Positions 1 through 6,902 of a stretch of 40,191 nt of DNA are shown one piece after another. The DNA is from an uncultured Hymenobacter sp. GTDB taxonomy: Bacteria; Bacteroidota; Bacteroidia; Cytophagales; Hymenobacteraceae. The notes under the pieces were generated by a model. It was not told the DNA's origin. It was given only the letters and a program-made list of their open reading frames with translations, and ran no database searches. The translations under genes were made by a program, and so were the position numbers. The DNA is taken from positions 1 to 40,191 of the forward strand of contig CAJYVK010000221.1 in the NCBI GenBank assembly GCA_913778455.1, given 5' to 3'. Each line of letters opens with the position of its first letter. Within the stretch, counting starts at the first letter, position 1.

Positions 1-659
1 CGGCCGGCGAAGTGGAAGCGGTGTACGCCATCTGCCGTATCGGGCAACTGCGAACCCGCCGCACCGATGAGCTATCAGGGGGTGAGCAGCAGCGGGTAGC
101 ATTGGCGCGGCTGCTGCTGGGCGGGCCACGCCTACTGCTGCTGGATGAGCCGTTTTCCAACCTCGACCGCGTGCACAAGCAAGTGATGCAAGGCATTATT
201 GAGGAGGTGGGGCAGCAGTTGGGTATCACTTGCCTGCTGGTTTCGCACGACGCGGCCGATACGCTGGCGTGGGCCGACGAGATTATGGTGTTGCAGCGGG
301 GGCGGGTCGTGCAGCGGGGCACGCCGCAGCAGGTGTATCACGAGCCGGCGACCGCGTACGTGGCGGGGCTGTTTGGCGAGTACAACCTGGTGCGGGGTGC
401 CGACCAGGCGGCGCTGTTACCCGGTATACCGACAGACAAGGCCCTGCTGGTACGGCCCGAGCAGCTGCGGCTAGGAAGCGCCCTCGACGGTGGGGCCAGC
501 GGTACGGTGCGGGCGGTCCGCTTCTTCGGCAGCCATTACGAGGCGGAAATTCAGCTAGCCACTACGCTGGTGCGGGTGCGGACTAGTGCGGCGGTTGTGG
601 CCGTGGGCGAAGAAGTAAGCGTAACGGTGGCACCCGGAAGCGGGTGGCTGCTGGAGTAG
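1..659 (+). CDS. ABC transporter ATP-binding protein, 3' part
   Basis: This is the C-terminal part of an ABC ATPase; the reading frame is open to the left edge, so the Walker A region lies outside the window. The ABC signature LSGGEQQRVALARLL is followed by Walker B (LLLLDEPFSNLD) and the switch histidine (VSHDAADT). The last roughly 75 residues (from LLVRPEQLRLG) look like a TOBE domain, as in the PotA/FbpC-type import ATPases. It would energise import through a permease encoded upstream, outside the window. The substrate cannot be read from this fragment. A GTG at position 12 is an internal codon, not the start. The gene converges with the DUF3037 gene that follows. Confidence 0.93.
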   Translation, partial: AGEVEAVYAICRIGQLRTRRTDELSGGEQQRVALARLLLGGPRLLLLDEPFSNLDRVHKQVMQGIIEEVGQQLGITCLLVSHDAADTLAWADEIMVLQRGRVVQRGTPQQVYHEPATAYVAGLFGEYNLVRGADQAALLPGIPTDKALLVRPEQLRLGSALDGGASGTVRAVRFFGSHYEAEIQLATTLVRVRTSAAVVAVGEEVSVTVAPGSGWLLE

Positions 660-702
660 GCAAAAGCCGTAGCAGGCTGCCCTTACTCCAGCAGCCATTC
701 AA

Positions 703-1092
703 TCAGTCGCTTACTAACTGCGCGTGCAGCCGGGCTAGGGTAGCGGCAGCATCGTCGCACAGGCCGGGGTGCACGGGTGAAGTCTGGATAATGGTGCTGC
801 GCTGCGCCGTGAGCCAGCGGAAGCGCGAGGCAATGGCCAGCTGCCCGATGGGGCCGCCCGTGGTCCGGCCCCCGCAGATGCGCTCGAACGAGCGCAGGCG
901 CTCGCGCACGTCGGCCAGGTCGAGGCCCGCGCCGGCGAAGGCCAGCAGGCGGGCTTCGTTCAGCTCGCAGGTGACTTGCAGAAAGCCCTGGGCGGCGCAG
1001 TATAGGATAACGCCCACGTTCAGAAACTCTTCGCGCTCCACGCGGGGCACTACGCGCAGCACGGCGTACTCAAACAAGTGCTTGGCGGGCAT
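703..1092 (-). CDS. DUF3037 family protein
   Basis: A 129-residue protein starting at the ATG whose complement lies at 1090-1092. The frame extends further upstream but would then run deep into the HipA-like gene. Its conserved blocks are the N-terminal FEYAVLRVVPRVEREEFLNVGV, the central GGPIGQLAIASRFRWLTAQR and the STIIQTSPVHPG motif, which are characteristic of DUF3037. Its start overlaps the 3' end of the HipA-like kinase gene by 23 bp, so the two are probably translationally coupled. DUF3037 genes commonly sit beside this kinase family. The biochemical role is unknown; acting as a partner or substrate of the kinase is only a guess. Confidence 0.85.
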   Translation of the reverse strand: MPAKHLFEYAVLRVVPRVEREEFLNVGVILYCAAQGFLQVTCELNEARLLAFAGAGLDLADVRERLRSFERICGGRTTGGPIGQLAIASRFRWLTAQRSTIIQTSPVHPGLCDDAAATLARLHAQLVSD

Positions 1093-1858
1093 GGTCGGCT
1101 TCCTGGGTAAAGGTGGCGGAAACGGCCAGGCGCGCCTCCAAAAACTGTTGATACTGGGCGCGCTGCTCGGCGGGCGTGAGGTCGGGCTCTTGCAGCCACT
1201 CGTCGGGAACGAGGGCGATGAGCCGGGCCAGTACCTCGGGTGTGAGGCGGGCGCGACCCTCGGCATCGGCGGCGGCCAGATCGGTAGCCCGGGGCAGCAG
1301 CACGTGGTCTTTTACCGACGGAAAGGGCCGGGTGGCGGCCTTCACCCAGCCGGGGCCGGTGTGGTGCACGTAGAGTGCCGCGCCGTGGTCGATGAGCCAC
1401 AGCTCCTTGTGCCAAAGCAGCATGTTGGTATTGCGGGCGGTGCGGTCTACGTTGAGCGTGAGGCAGTCGAGCCACACGATGAGCGAGGCCAGCCGCGGCT
1501 CGACGGTGGTCACGAGGGGGTCGAAGGTGCTGGCCCCGGCCAGGAAGTGCAGGGCCAGATTCTGGCCGGTGCTGGCTTTCAGCAAATCCTGAATCTCCTC
1601 GTCGGGCTCGGTGCGGCCGAAGGCTTCGCTGAGCTCGGCAAACACCAGCTCGGGCACGCGCAGGCCCAGCGCCCGGGCCAATTCGCCCACCAGCAGCTCC
1701 GCGATCAGTACCTTGATGCCCTGGCCCGCGCCTCGAAACTTGAGCACGTACATAAAGCCATCATCGGCCTCAACCAGCGCGGGCAGCGAGCCGCCTTCGC
1801 GCAGGGGCGTGATGTAGCGCGTGACCTCAACGGTGCGCAGGGTGGGGGTTTCACTCAT
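1070..1858 (-). CDS. HipA-like kinase family protein (HipA_2 type)
   Basis: A 262-residue protein resembling the minimal HipA-fold Ser/Thr kinase. The visible kinase features are a candidate ATP-contacting lysine in YVLKFRG (K40), a helix GIKVLIAELLVGELARALGL, a catalytic loop LTLNVDRTARNTN (N136, D138, R139, N143) and a metal-binding DHG motif (WLIDHGAAL, D157) in place of DFG. It is much shorter than classical HipA (about 440 residues), and no HipB-like helix-turn-helix antitoxin is next to it. The neighbour is instead the overlapping DUF3037 gene. The fold assignment is fairly secure. A toxin, signalling or housekeeping role cannot be decided from sequence. Confidence 0.85.
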   Translation of the reverse strand: MSETPTLRTVEVTRYITPLREGGSLPALVEADDGFMYVLKFRGAGQGIKVLIAELLVGELARALGLRVPELVFAELSEAFGRTEPDEEIQDLLKASTGQNLALHFLAGASTFDPLVTTVEPRLASLIVWLDCLTLNVDRTARNTNMLLWHKELWLIDHGAALYVHHTGPGWVKAATRPFPSVKDHVLLPRATDLAAADAEGRARLTPEVLARLIALVPDEWLQEPDLTPAEQRAQYQQFLEARLAVSATFTQEADHARQALV

Positions 1859-1877
1859 GAATGGCGTAAAAAACGTT

Positions 1878-1962
1878 TGTCATGCTGAGCTTGCGAAGCA
1901 TCTTCTCGTGCCAGGGCAATTAACCCAACTGAGAGAAGATGCTTCGCAGGCTCAGCATGACA
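1878..1962. repeat. Long palindromic repeat, family A copy 1
   Basis: Two 30-nt arms (1878-1907 and 1933-1962) are inverted copies with one mismatch, separated by 25 nt. The left arm begins TGTCATGCTGAGCTTGCG. The element lies between the HipA-like gene start and the end of the dehydrogenase gene. As RNA it would form a long hairpin on either strand. It may act as a transcription barrier or mRNA stabiliser; its dispersal points to a REP-like element. Confidence 0.95.
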
Positions 1963-1993
1963 AATTATAGAGAGAGCCTAAGAACGACCAAAG

Positions 1994-3223
1994 CTACACT
2001 AGCTGCCGCAGCGCCATCTCAAACGAGCGCTGCGCGATGCCCGTTGTCTCGGCGCTCTGGCGGCGGGTGCGGGCCAGCGCGGCCTCGATAATGCGCGAGG
2101 TATCGGAGAAAATGGCCTGGTCGGTGATTTCGGCCCCCGTTTCCATGAGGTAGGCGAACACGCGGGCCATGCCGCAGTTGGCGATGAAATCAGGAATGAC
2201 GGCGCAGTGCGCATCGGCCCACTCGCCGGTGGGGCCGAAGAAAATGGCCGGGTCGGCAAAGGGCACGTTGGCCCCGCACGAAATGACTTCGAGCCCGGCG
2301 GCTACCAGGGCTTCGACCTGCGGCTGGGTAACGAGGCGCGAAGCCGCGGCGGGCACGAAGATCTCGGCCCCGGCCGACCAAATCTTGTGGTTGACTTCCT
2401 CGAAAGAAAGCAAGTCGGGCGCGTGCAAAGCATTGCCGTCGCGGCTTAGGAACAGCTCGCGCACCTCTTCCATCGTCAGGCCCTCGGGCCGTAGCAGGCC
2501 GCCTGCCCGGTCGATAATGCCCACGATGCGGGCACCCTGGCTGGCCAGGTAGTAAGCCGCCGCCGCGCCCACGTTGCCCCAGCCCTGAATGATGACCCGC
2601 TTGCCCGCCACCGCCCGGCCGCCCCACAGGGCGTAGTAGTGGCGCACGGCCTCGGCCACGCCGTAGCCAGTGATGAGGTCGGCTACGGTGTATTTGCGGG
2701 CCAAACTGGGAGTGTAGGTAGCGTCTTCGAGTACCTTCACCACACCCTGGCGCAGCTGGCCGAGCTTTTGGATTTTCTGGGGCTCGGTGGCGCGGTAGTG
2801 GCCGTTGACCACCCCTTCCTGCGGGTGCCAGAGGCCGTAGTCTTCGGTGAGTGGAATTACTTCGTGAATCTCGTCCACGTTGAGGTCGCCGCCGGTGCCG
2901 TAGTAGGCTTTCAGCAGCGGAATGACGGCCTTGTACCAGCGCTCCAGCACCCCGCGCTTGCGGGGGTCCTGGGGGTCAAAATTGATGCCCGACTTGGCCC
3001 CGCCGATAGCCGGGCCGGAGACGGTAAACTTCACTTCCATCGTCTTGGCCAAGCTCTCGACCTCGCGCTTGTCGAGGCCCTTGCGCATGCGGGTGCCGCC
3101 GCCGGCCGCCCCACCGCGCAGCGAGTTGATGACCACCCAGCCTTCGGCTTCGGTCTCGGGATCTTGCCATTCAAAAACGACTTCGGGGCGCTTTTGCTCA
3201 AATTTGGCGAGTAGTTCTTTCAT
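1994..3223 (-). CDS. Glu/Leu/Phe/Val dehydrogenase family enzyme
   Basis: A 409-residue NAD(P)-dependent amino acid dehydrogenase, most likely a glutamate dehydrogenase that interconverts glutamate with 2-oxoglutarate and ammonia. The glycine-rich substrate loop GGAAGGGTRMRKGL (about 37-50), the catalytic lysine in GGAKSGI (K77) and a Rossmann nucleotide loop IIQGWGNVGAAAAYYLASQG (from about residue 210) are all present, and the length is normal for the hexameric family. It lies downstream of hmgA on the same strand, separated by a heptad inverted repeat, so nitrogen recovery during amino acid catabolism is a plausible role. Leucine or phenylalanine specificity is not excluded. Confidence 0.93.
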   Translation of the reverse strand: MKELLAKFEQKRPEVVFEWQDPETEAEGWVVINSLRGGAAGGGTRMRKGLDKREVESLAKTMEVKFTVSGPAIGGAKSGINFDPQDPRKRGVLERWYKAVIPLLKAYYGTGGDLNVDEIHEVIPLTEDYGLWHPQEGVVNGHYRATEPQKIQKLGQLRQGVVKVLEDATYTPSLARKYTVADLITGYGVAEAVRHYYALWGGRAVAGKRVIIQGWGNVGAAAAYYLASQGARIVGIIDRAGGLLRPEGLTMEEVRELFLSRDGNALHAPDLLSFEEVNHKIWSAGAEIFVPAAASRLVTQPQVEALVAAGLEVISCGANVPFADPAIFFGPTGEWADAHCAVIPDFIANCGMARVFAYLMETGAEITDQAIFSDTSRIIEAALARTRRQSAETTGIAQRSFEMALRQLV

Positions 3224-3227
3224 GTAG

Positions 3228-3317
3228 TAAGCTGGTAGCTTTTAGCTGCTAGCCGTTAGCTTTCCGATTGGGAATAGCCTGATAGCTAAAGGCTAGCAGC
3301 TAAAAGCCAACAGCTTA
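3228..3317. repeat. Heptad-unit inverted repeat pair, site 1
   Basis: Two 33-nt arms (3228-3260 and 3285-3317) are inverted copies with three mismatches. Each arm reads as tandem 7-mers (TAAGCTG, GTAGCTT, TTAGCTG, CTAGCCG, TTAGC on the left). The spacer is 24 nt. The pair begins 4 nt upstream of the dehydrogenase start and ends 6 nt before the stop of hmgA, filling the whole gap between the two genes. Confidence 0.9.
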
Positions 3318-3323
3318 GCAAGG

Positions 3324-4532
3324 TTATTCAGGCCGTTCGAGGCGCTGGTCGTCGGTGGCGGTGGCTGGGCTCTCGGGCTCCAGCCATGCTTTATAGTACA
3401 CGCCGTCGTCGAGCTTCAGGGCGGCTTCCGTCACCATCAGCGGGCGGAAGGTGTCAATCATTACCGCCCATTCGTCGGTGCCGGTTTTGCCGATGCTGCG
3501 CTCATAAGCGCCCGGTGCGGGACCGTGCGGAATGCCGCCAGGGTGCAGCGTGATGTGGCCCTGGGCAATGTTATTACGCGACATAAAGTTGCCGTCGACA
3601 TAGTACAGCACCTCGTCGGAGTCGATGTTGGAGTGGTGGTAGGGGGCCGGAATGGCCTGTGGGTGGTAGTCAAACAGCCGGGGTACGAACGAGCACACCA
3701 CAAACGCCTTGGTCTCGAACTGCTGGTGCACGGGTGGCGGCTGGTGCACCTTGCCGGTGATGGGCTGAAAGTCGCGGATATTCATCCCGTAGGGGAAATT
3801 ATACCCGTCCCAGCCCACCACGTCGAACGGGTGGCTGGGGTACACCAACTCGTGCAGCACCCCCTGCTTTTTGATCTTTACCGTGAAGTCGCCGAGCTCA
3901 TCGTGCGTTTCCAGCTCGTCGGGCAGCTTATAGTCGCGCTCCGAATAGGGCGCGTGCTCCAACAGCTGGCCGAAGTGGTTGCGGTAGCGCTTGGGCGTGT
4001 AGATGGGGTGGAACGACTCGGCGATAAACAGCCGGTTGTCTTCCGTATCGAATGTAATCTGGTAGATGATGCCGCGGGGTATCAGCAGGTAGTCGCCCGG
4101 CTCGAAGCAGATATTACCCAGTTGCGTGCGCAGCTTACCCGTGCCCTTGTGAATGAACAATAACTCATCCGCATCGGCATTCTTATAGAAGTACGCCGTG
4201 AGCGAGTGGCGCGGCGCGGCGAGCACGATGTGCACGTCGCTATTGACTAGCACCGGCGTGCGGCTGGCCAGATAGTCATCCTGCGGCGGCACCTCGAAGC
4301 CCTTGAGCAGCCGCGCTTTGATGCTCTTCTCTACCGCAATTTTCGGCGTGAGGTCGGTTTCCCCCACAATCTCCTTCACCGTAGTGGGCCGGCGCAGGTG
4401 GTACATGAGCGACGACATCCCATCGAAGCCGATGGTGCCGAATAGCTGCTCGTAGTACAGCCCGCCCCCGGGCTTCTCGAATACCGTGTGGCGCGTGTGC
4501 GGCAGCCGGCCAAGCTTGTGGTAGACAGGCAT
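3324..4532 (-). CDS. hmgA: Homogentisate 1,2-dioxygenase
   Basis: A 402-residue cytoplasmic Fe(II) dioxygenase that opens the ring of homogentisate to give maleylacetoacetate, the step after HppD in tyrosine breakdown. The protein has the double cupin layout of the family. Likely iron ligands lie in the PYHHSNIDSDEVLYY block (H299 or H300, and E307) and in ITLHPGGIPHGP (H336). The N-terminal PVYHKLGRLPHTRH is typical of the bacterial form. It follows hppD on the same strand, separated by a heptad inverted repeat rather than by a tight operon junction. Maleylacetoacetate isomerase and fumarylacetoacetase genes are not in the window. Confidence 0.95.
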   Translation of the reverse strand: MPVYHKLGRLPHTRHTVFEKPGGGLYYEQLFGTIGFDGMSSLMYHLRRPTTVKEIVGETDLTPKIAVEKSIKARLLKGFEVPPQDDYLASRTPVLVNSDVHIVLAAPRHSLTAYFYKNADADELLFIHKGTGKLRTQLGNICFEPGDYLLIPRGIIYQITFDTEDNRLFIAESFHPIYTPKRYRNHFGQLLEHAPYSERDYKLPDELETHDELGDFTVKIKKQGVLHELVYPSHPFDVVGWDGYNFPYGMNIRDFQPITGKVHQPPPVHQQFETKAFVVCSFVPRLFDYHPQAIPAPYHHSNIDSDEVLYYVDGNFMSRNNIAQGHITLHPGGIPHGPAPGAYERSIGKTGTDEWAVMIDTFRPLMVTEAALKLDDGVYYKAWLEPESPATATDDQRLERPE

Positions 4533-4539
4533 TTGTTTT

Positions 4540-4687
4540 TAATTATGAATTATGAGTTATGAATTATGAGTTGGGCTTTTCGAGCGCAATGACTGAATTA
4601 AGTAGGGAGCTAGTAACGGCTACAGTAACTACAACAGTGACCATTGGCGAGCCCAATTCATAATTCATAACTCACAATTCATAATTA
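4540..4687. repeat. Heptad-unit inverted repeat pair, site 2
   Basis: Two 37-nt arms (4540-4576 and 4651-4687) match as inverted copies with two mismatches. The arms are tandem 7-mers AATTATG/AGTTATG. They enclose 74 nt with no ORF of note. The element fills the gap between hmgA and hppD. Confidence 0.93.
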
Positions 4688-4689
4688 AA

Positions 4690-5820
4690 CTACAGGTTTC
4701 CGCGGCGGTCTTGCTCGCGCTCCAGGCTTTCGAAGAGGGCTTTGAAGTTGCCGGCACCGAAGCTCTTGGCTCCCTTCCGCTGGATGATTTCGAAGAACAC
4801 CGTGGGGCGGTCTTCGACGGGCTTGGTGAAAATCTGGAGCAGGTAGCCTTCCTCGTCGCGGTCGGCCATGATGCGCAGGGAACGCAGAGCCTCTACATCC
4901 TCGTCGATGTTGCCGACGTGGGCGCGCAGGTTGTCGTAGTATGTATCGGGCGTGTGCAGAAACTCTACGCCGCGGGCTTTCAGCTCGCGCACGGTGCTGA
5001 TAATGTCGTCGGTAGCTACTGCGATGTGCTGCACGCCCTCCCCCTCGTAGAAGGTCAGGTATTCCTCAATCTGCGACTTTTTCTTACCCTCGGCCGGCTC
5101 GTTGATGGGGAATTTCACGTAGCCGTTGCCGGTGCTCATCACCTTGCTCATGAGGGCTGAGTACTCGGTGGTAATCTGCTTGTCGTCGAAGCTCAGGATG
5201 TTGGCGAAGCCCATCACGTCCTCGTACCATTTCACGGTTTCGTTCATGCGGTTCCAGCCCACGTTGCCCACGCAGTGGTCTACGTAGCGCAGGCCCACCT
5301 CGCTGGGGTTGAAGCTCGATTGCTGCGCCACGTAGCCGGGCAGGAAAGCGCCGCGGTAGTTTTTGCGCTCCACGAAGAGGTGTACCGTCTCGCCGTAGGT
5401 GTAGATGCCCGCCGTGCGCACCTCGCCAAACTCGTCGGTGAGCACCTTGGGCTCCTGGTACGAGCGGGCCCCGCGGCTCATGGTCTTCTCGTAGCTTTCG
5501 AAGGCGTCGTCTACCCACAGGGCCAGAATTTTAACGCCGTCGCCGTGCTGCCGTACGTGCGCCGAAATCTCGTGGTCGGAGTGCATGGCGGTGGTGAGCA
5601 CCAGTCGGATCTTACCCTGCTGCAATACGTAGCTGGCGCGGTCACGTACGCCGGTTTCGGGGCCGGCGTAGGCTACGGTCTGAAAGCCGAAGGCCGCCTT
5701 GTAGTAGTAGGCCGCCTGCTTGGCGTTGCCCACGTAAAATTCGAGGTAATCGGTGCCGAGCAGCGGCAGAAAATCGGTAGTAGCGCGCTGTTGAAGCTCC
5801 TGGGCGACGAGAGTTTCCAT
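4690..5820 (-). CDS. hppD: 4-hydroxyphenylpyruvate dioxygenase
   Basis: A 376-residue Fe(II) enzyme that converts 4-hydroxyphenylpyruvate to homogentisate. It has two VOC-fold halves. The expected 2-His-1-Glu iron site is complete in the C-terminal half: H182 (RYVDHCVGN), H265 (GVQHIAVATDDI) and E344 (VFFEIIQRKG). The start chosen is the ATG for METLVAQ; an upstream TTG in the same frame at 5859 would add 13 residues that run into the divergent promoter region. It is transcribed away from the LysR gene, with palindromic operator candidates between them, and hmgA follows on the same strand. Confidence 0.95.
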   Translation of the reverse strand: METLVAQELQQRATTDFLPLLGTDYLEFYVGNAKQAAYYYKAAFGFQTVAYAGPETGVRDRASYVLQQGKIRLVLTTAMHSDHEISAHVRQHGDGVKILALWVDDAFESYEKTMSRGARSYQEPKVLTDEFGEVRTAGIYTYGETVHLFVERKNYRGAFLPGYVAQQSSFNPSEVGLRYVDHCVGNVGWNRMNETVKWYEDVMGFANILSFDDKQITTEYSALMSKVMSTGNGYVKFPINEPAEGKKKSQIEEYLTFYEGEGVQHIAVATDDIISTVRELKARGVEFLHTPDTYYDNLRAHVGNIDEDVEALRSLRIMADRDEEGYLLQIFTKPVEDRPTVFFEIIQRKGAKSFGAGNFKALFESLEREQDRRGNL

Positions 5821-5860
5821 GACTGACGGAGATGGTGATAGTAGGTGGATTAAACGCAAT

Positions 5861-5876
5861 ACTAACGTGCGTTAGT
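5861..5876. promoter_or_regulatory. Palindrome in the hppD-lysR divergent region
   Basis: ACTAACGTGCGTTAGT is a perfect 16-bp palindrome about 40 bp upstream of hppD. A second palindrome, CCAATATTGG, lies at 5885-5894. Either could be an operator or part of the hppD promoter; the binding protein is not shown by the sequence. Confidence 0.5.
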
Positions 5877-5907
5877 TGAGAAGTCCAATATTGGTTACTT
5901 ATGAGGC

Positions 5908-5926
5908 CAATAAGAATTTCTTATTG
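5908..5926. promoter_or_regulatory. Candidate LysR-type operator (T-N11-A palindrome)
   Basis: A 19-bp perfect palindrome with a single central base (CAATAAGAA T TTCTTATTG) ends 11 bp before the LysR start codon. Its core, 5911-5923, is exactly T-N11-A, the classical recognition pattern of LysR-type regulators. It is placed for autoregulation of the LysR gene and control of divergent hppD. Confidence 0.7.
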
Positions 5927-5937
5927 AAATTTGCGGT

Positions 5938-6828
5938 ATGGAACTCCGCCAGCTACGCTACTTCGCCGAGGTTGCCACCGGGCTGCACTACGGCCGGGCG
6001 GCCGAGCGGCTGTGCGTGTCGCAGCCTGCCCTCAGCCAGCAGATTCAATTATTGGAGAGCGAATTGGGCGTTGAGCTGTTCGACCACCAGCAGCGCACGC
6101 GTCAGCGGCGGGTGGTGCTCACCGAAGCCGGTACCGCCTTCTTGGCCGATGCCCAGCAGCTATTGCAGCTTAGCCGCCAAGCTATTGAAAACGTGCGCCG
6201 CGTGGGCTCGCAGCAAAAGTCCGTGGAGCTGGGCTACTACCAACTGCTGCGCCCCGACCGCCTGGTAGGCATTGTGCAGCGTTTCAACGAGAGCTTTCCC
6301 GATGTACAGTTTCACTTGCACGAACTGCCGACGTTCCGGGCGGTGCAGGAGGCGCTGGTGGCGGGCCGCATCGAGCTGGGTCTCACCATGCTGCCGCTGC
6401 TGCACCCCGAGTTGGCCGCGCGGCCCTTTGGCCGGGGCGGGCTGGCGGTGGCGCTGCCCGCCGCGCACCCGCTGGCCCGCCAGCCCGAGGTGCCGCTGGA
6501 AGCCCTGGCCCACGAAAAGTGGGTGGAAATCAGCCGCCCGCTGCACCCGGTGTACGAGGAGATTGAGCACTTGTGCCAGCAGGCAGGCTTTAGTCGGCGC
6601 GGGGCCATCGTGCAGGAAGTATCGTCGCTCGAACTGCTCAGCAACCTCGTGCGGTTGGGGCTAGGCGTAGCCTTTGTGCCCTCCTTTTTCGACTTGAGCG
6701 CGGTGCCCGGCGTAGTGGCCCGGCCGCTACGCGTAGCGGGTGGCGAAAACGTGTTACTGACGCAGTGCGTGGCTTACCTGGCCGAGCGCCCCGCCCCGCT
6801 GCTGCAAGCATTAGTGGCATTGGTGTAG
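5938..6828 (+). CDS. LysR-family transcriptional regulator
   Basis: A 296-residue regulator. The N-terminal winged helix-turn-helix (MELRQLRYFAEVATGLHYGRAA, then SQPALSQQIQLLE) is followed by a linker helix and a periplasmic-binding-protein-like effector domain from about residue 90. It is divergent from hppD with a T-N11-A palindrome between the two, so it probably controls hppD and perhaps hmgA in response to an aromatic intermediate; the effector is an inference. Its stop codon lies inside a large inverted repeat shared with the convergent FAD enzyme gene. Confidence 0.93.
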   Translation: MELRQLRYFAEVATGLHYGRAAERLCVSQPALSQQIQLLESELGVELFDHQQRTRQRRVVLTEAGTAFLADAQQLLQLSRQAIENVRRVGSQQKSVELGYYQLLRPDRLVGIVQRFNESFPDVQFHLHELPTFRAVQEALVAGRIELGLTMLPLLHPELAARPFGRGGLAVALPAAHPLARQPEVPLEALAHEKWVEISRPLHPVYEEIEHLCQQAGFSRRGAIVQEVSSLELLSNLVRLGLGVAFVPSFFDLSAVPGVVARPLRVAGGENVLLTQCVAYLAERPAPLLQALVALV

Positions 6829-6902
6829 GGTAAGCTTTAGCTTGCCCGGCGTCCAACGAGCCGCGACGCACCTCACGCCGGGCAAGCTGAAGCTTACCCT
6901 AC
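6825..6902. repeat. Inverted repeat spanning two convergent stop codons
   Basis: Two 28-nt arms (6825-6852 and 6875-6902) are inverted copies with one mismatch, and the loop is 22 nt. Each arm starts GTAGGGTAAGCTT as read into the element. The LysR TAG lies in the left arm and the FAD enzyme TAA in the right arm. It can act as a bidirectional terminator, although no long T tract follows. Confidence 0.93.

Noticed and set aside
1070-1858. Classical HipBA toxin-antitoxin operon
   Set aside because: The kinase is too short, and no HipB-like helix-turn-helix gene is adjacent.
644-1888. Long plus-strand open frame (414 codons)
   Set aside because: It is antisense to the DUF3037 and HipA-like genes, which have clear family motifs. 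Long antisense frames are common in GC-rich DNA with GC-biased third positions.
2639-3214. Plus-strand open frame antisense to the dehydrogenase
   Set aside because: No family resemblance and full overlap with a well-supported enzyme gene.
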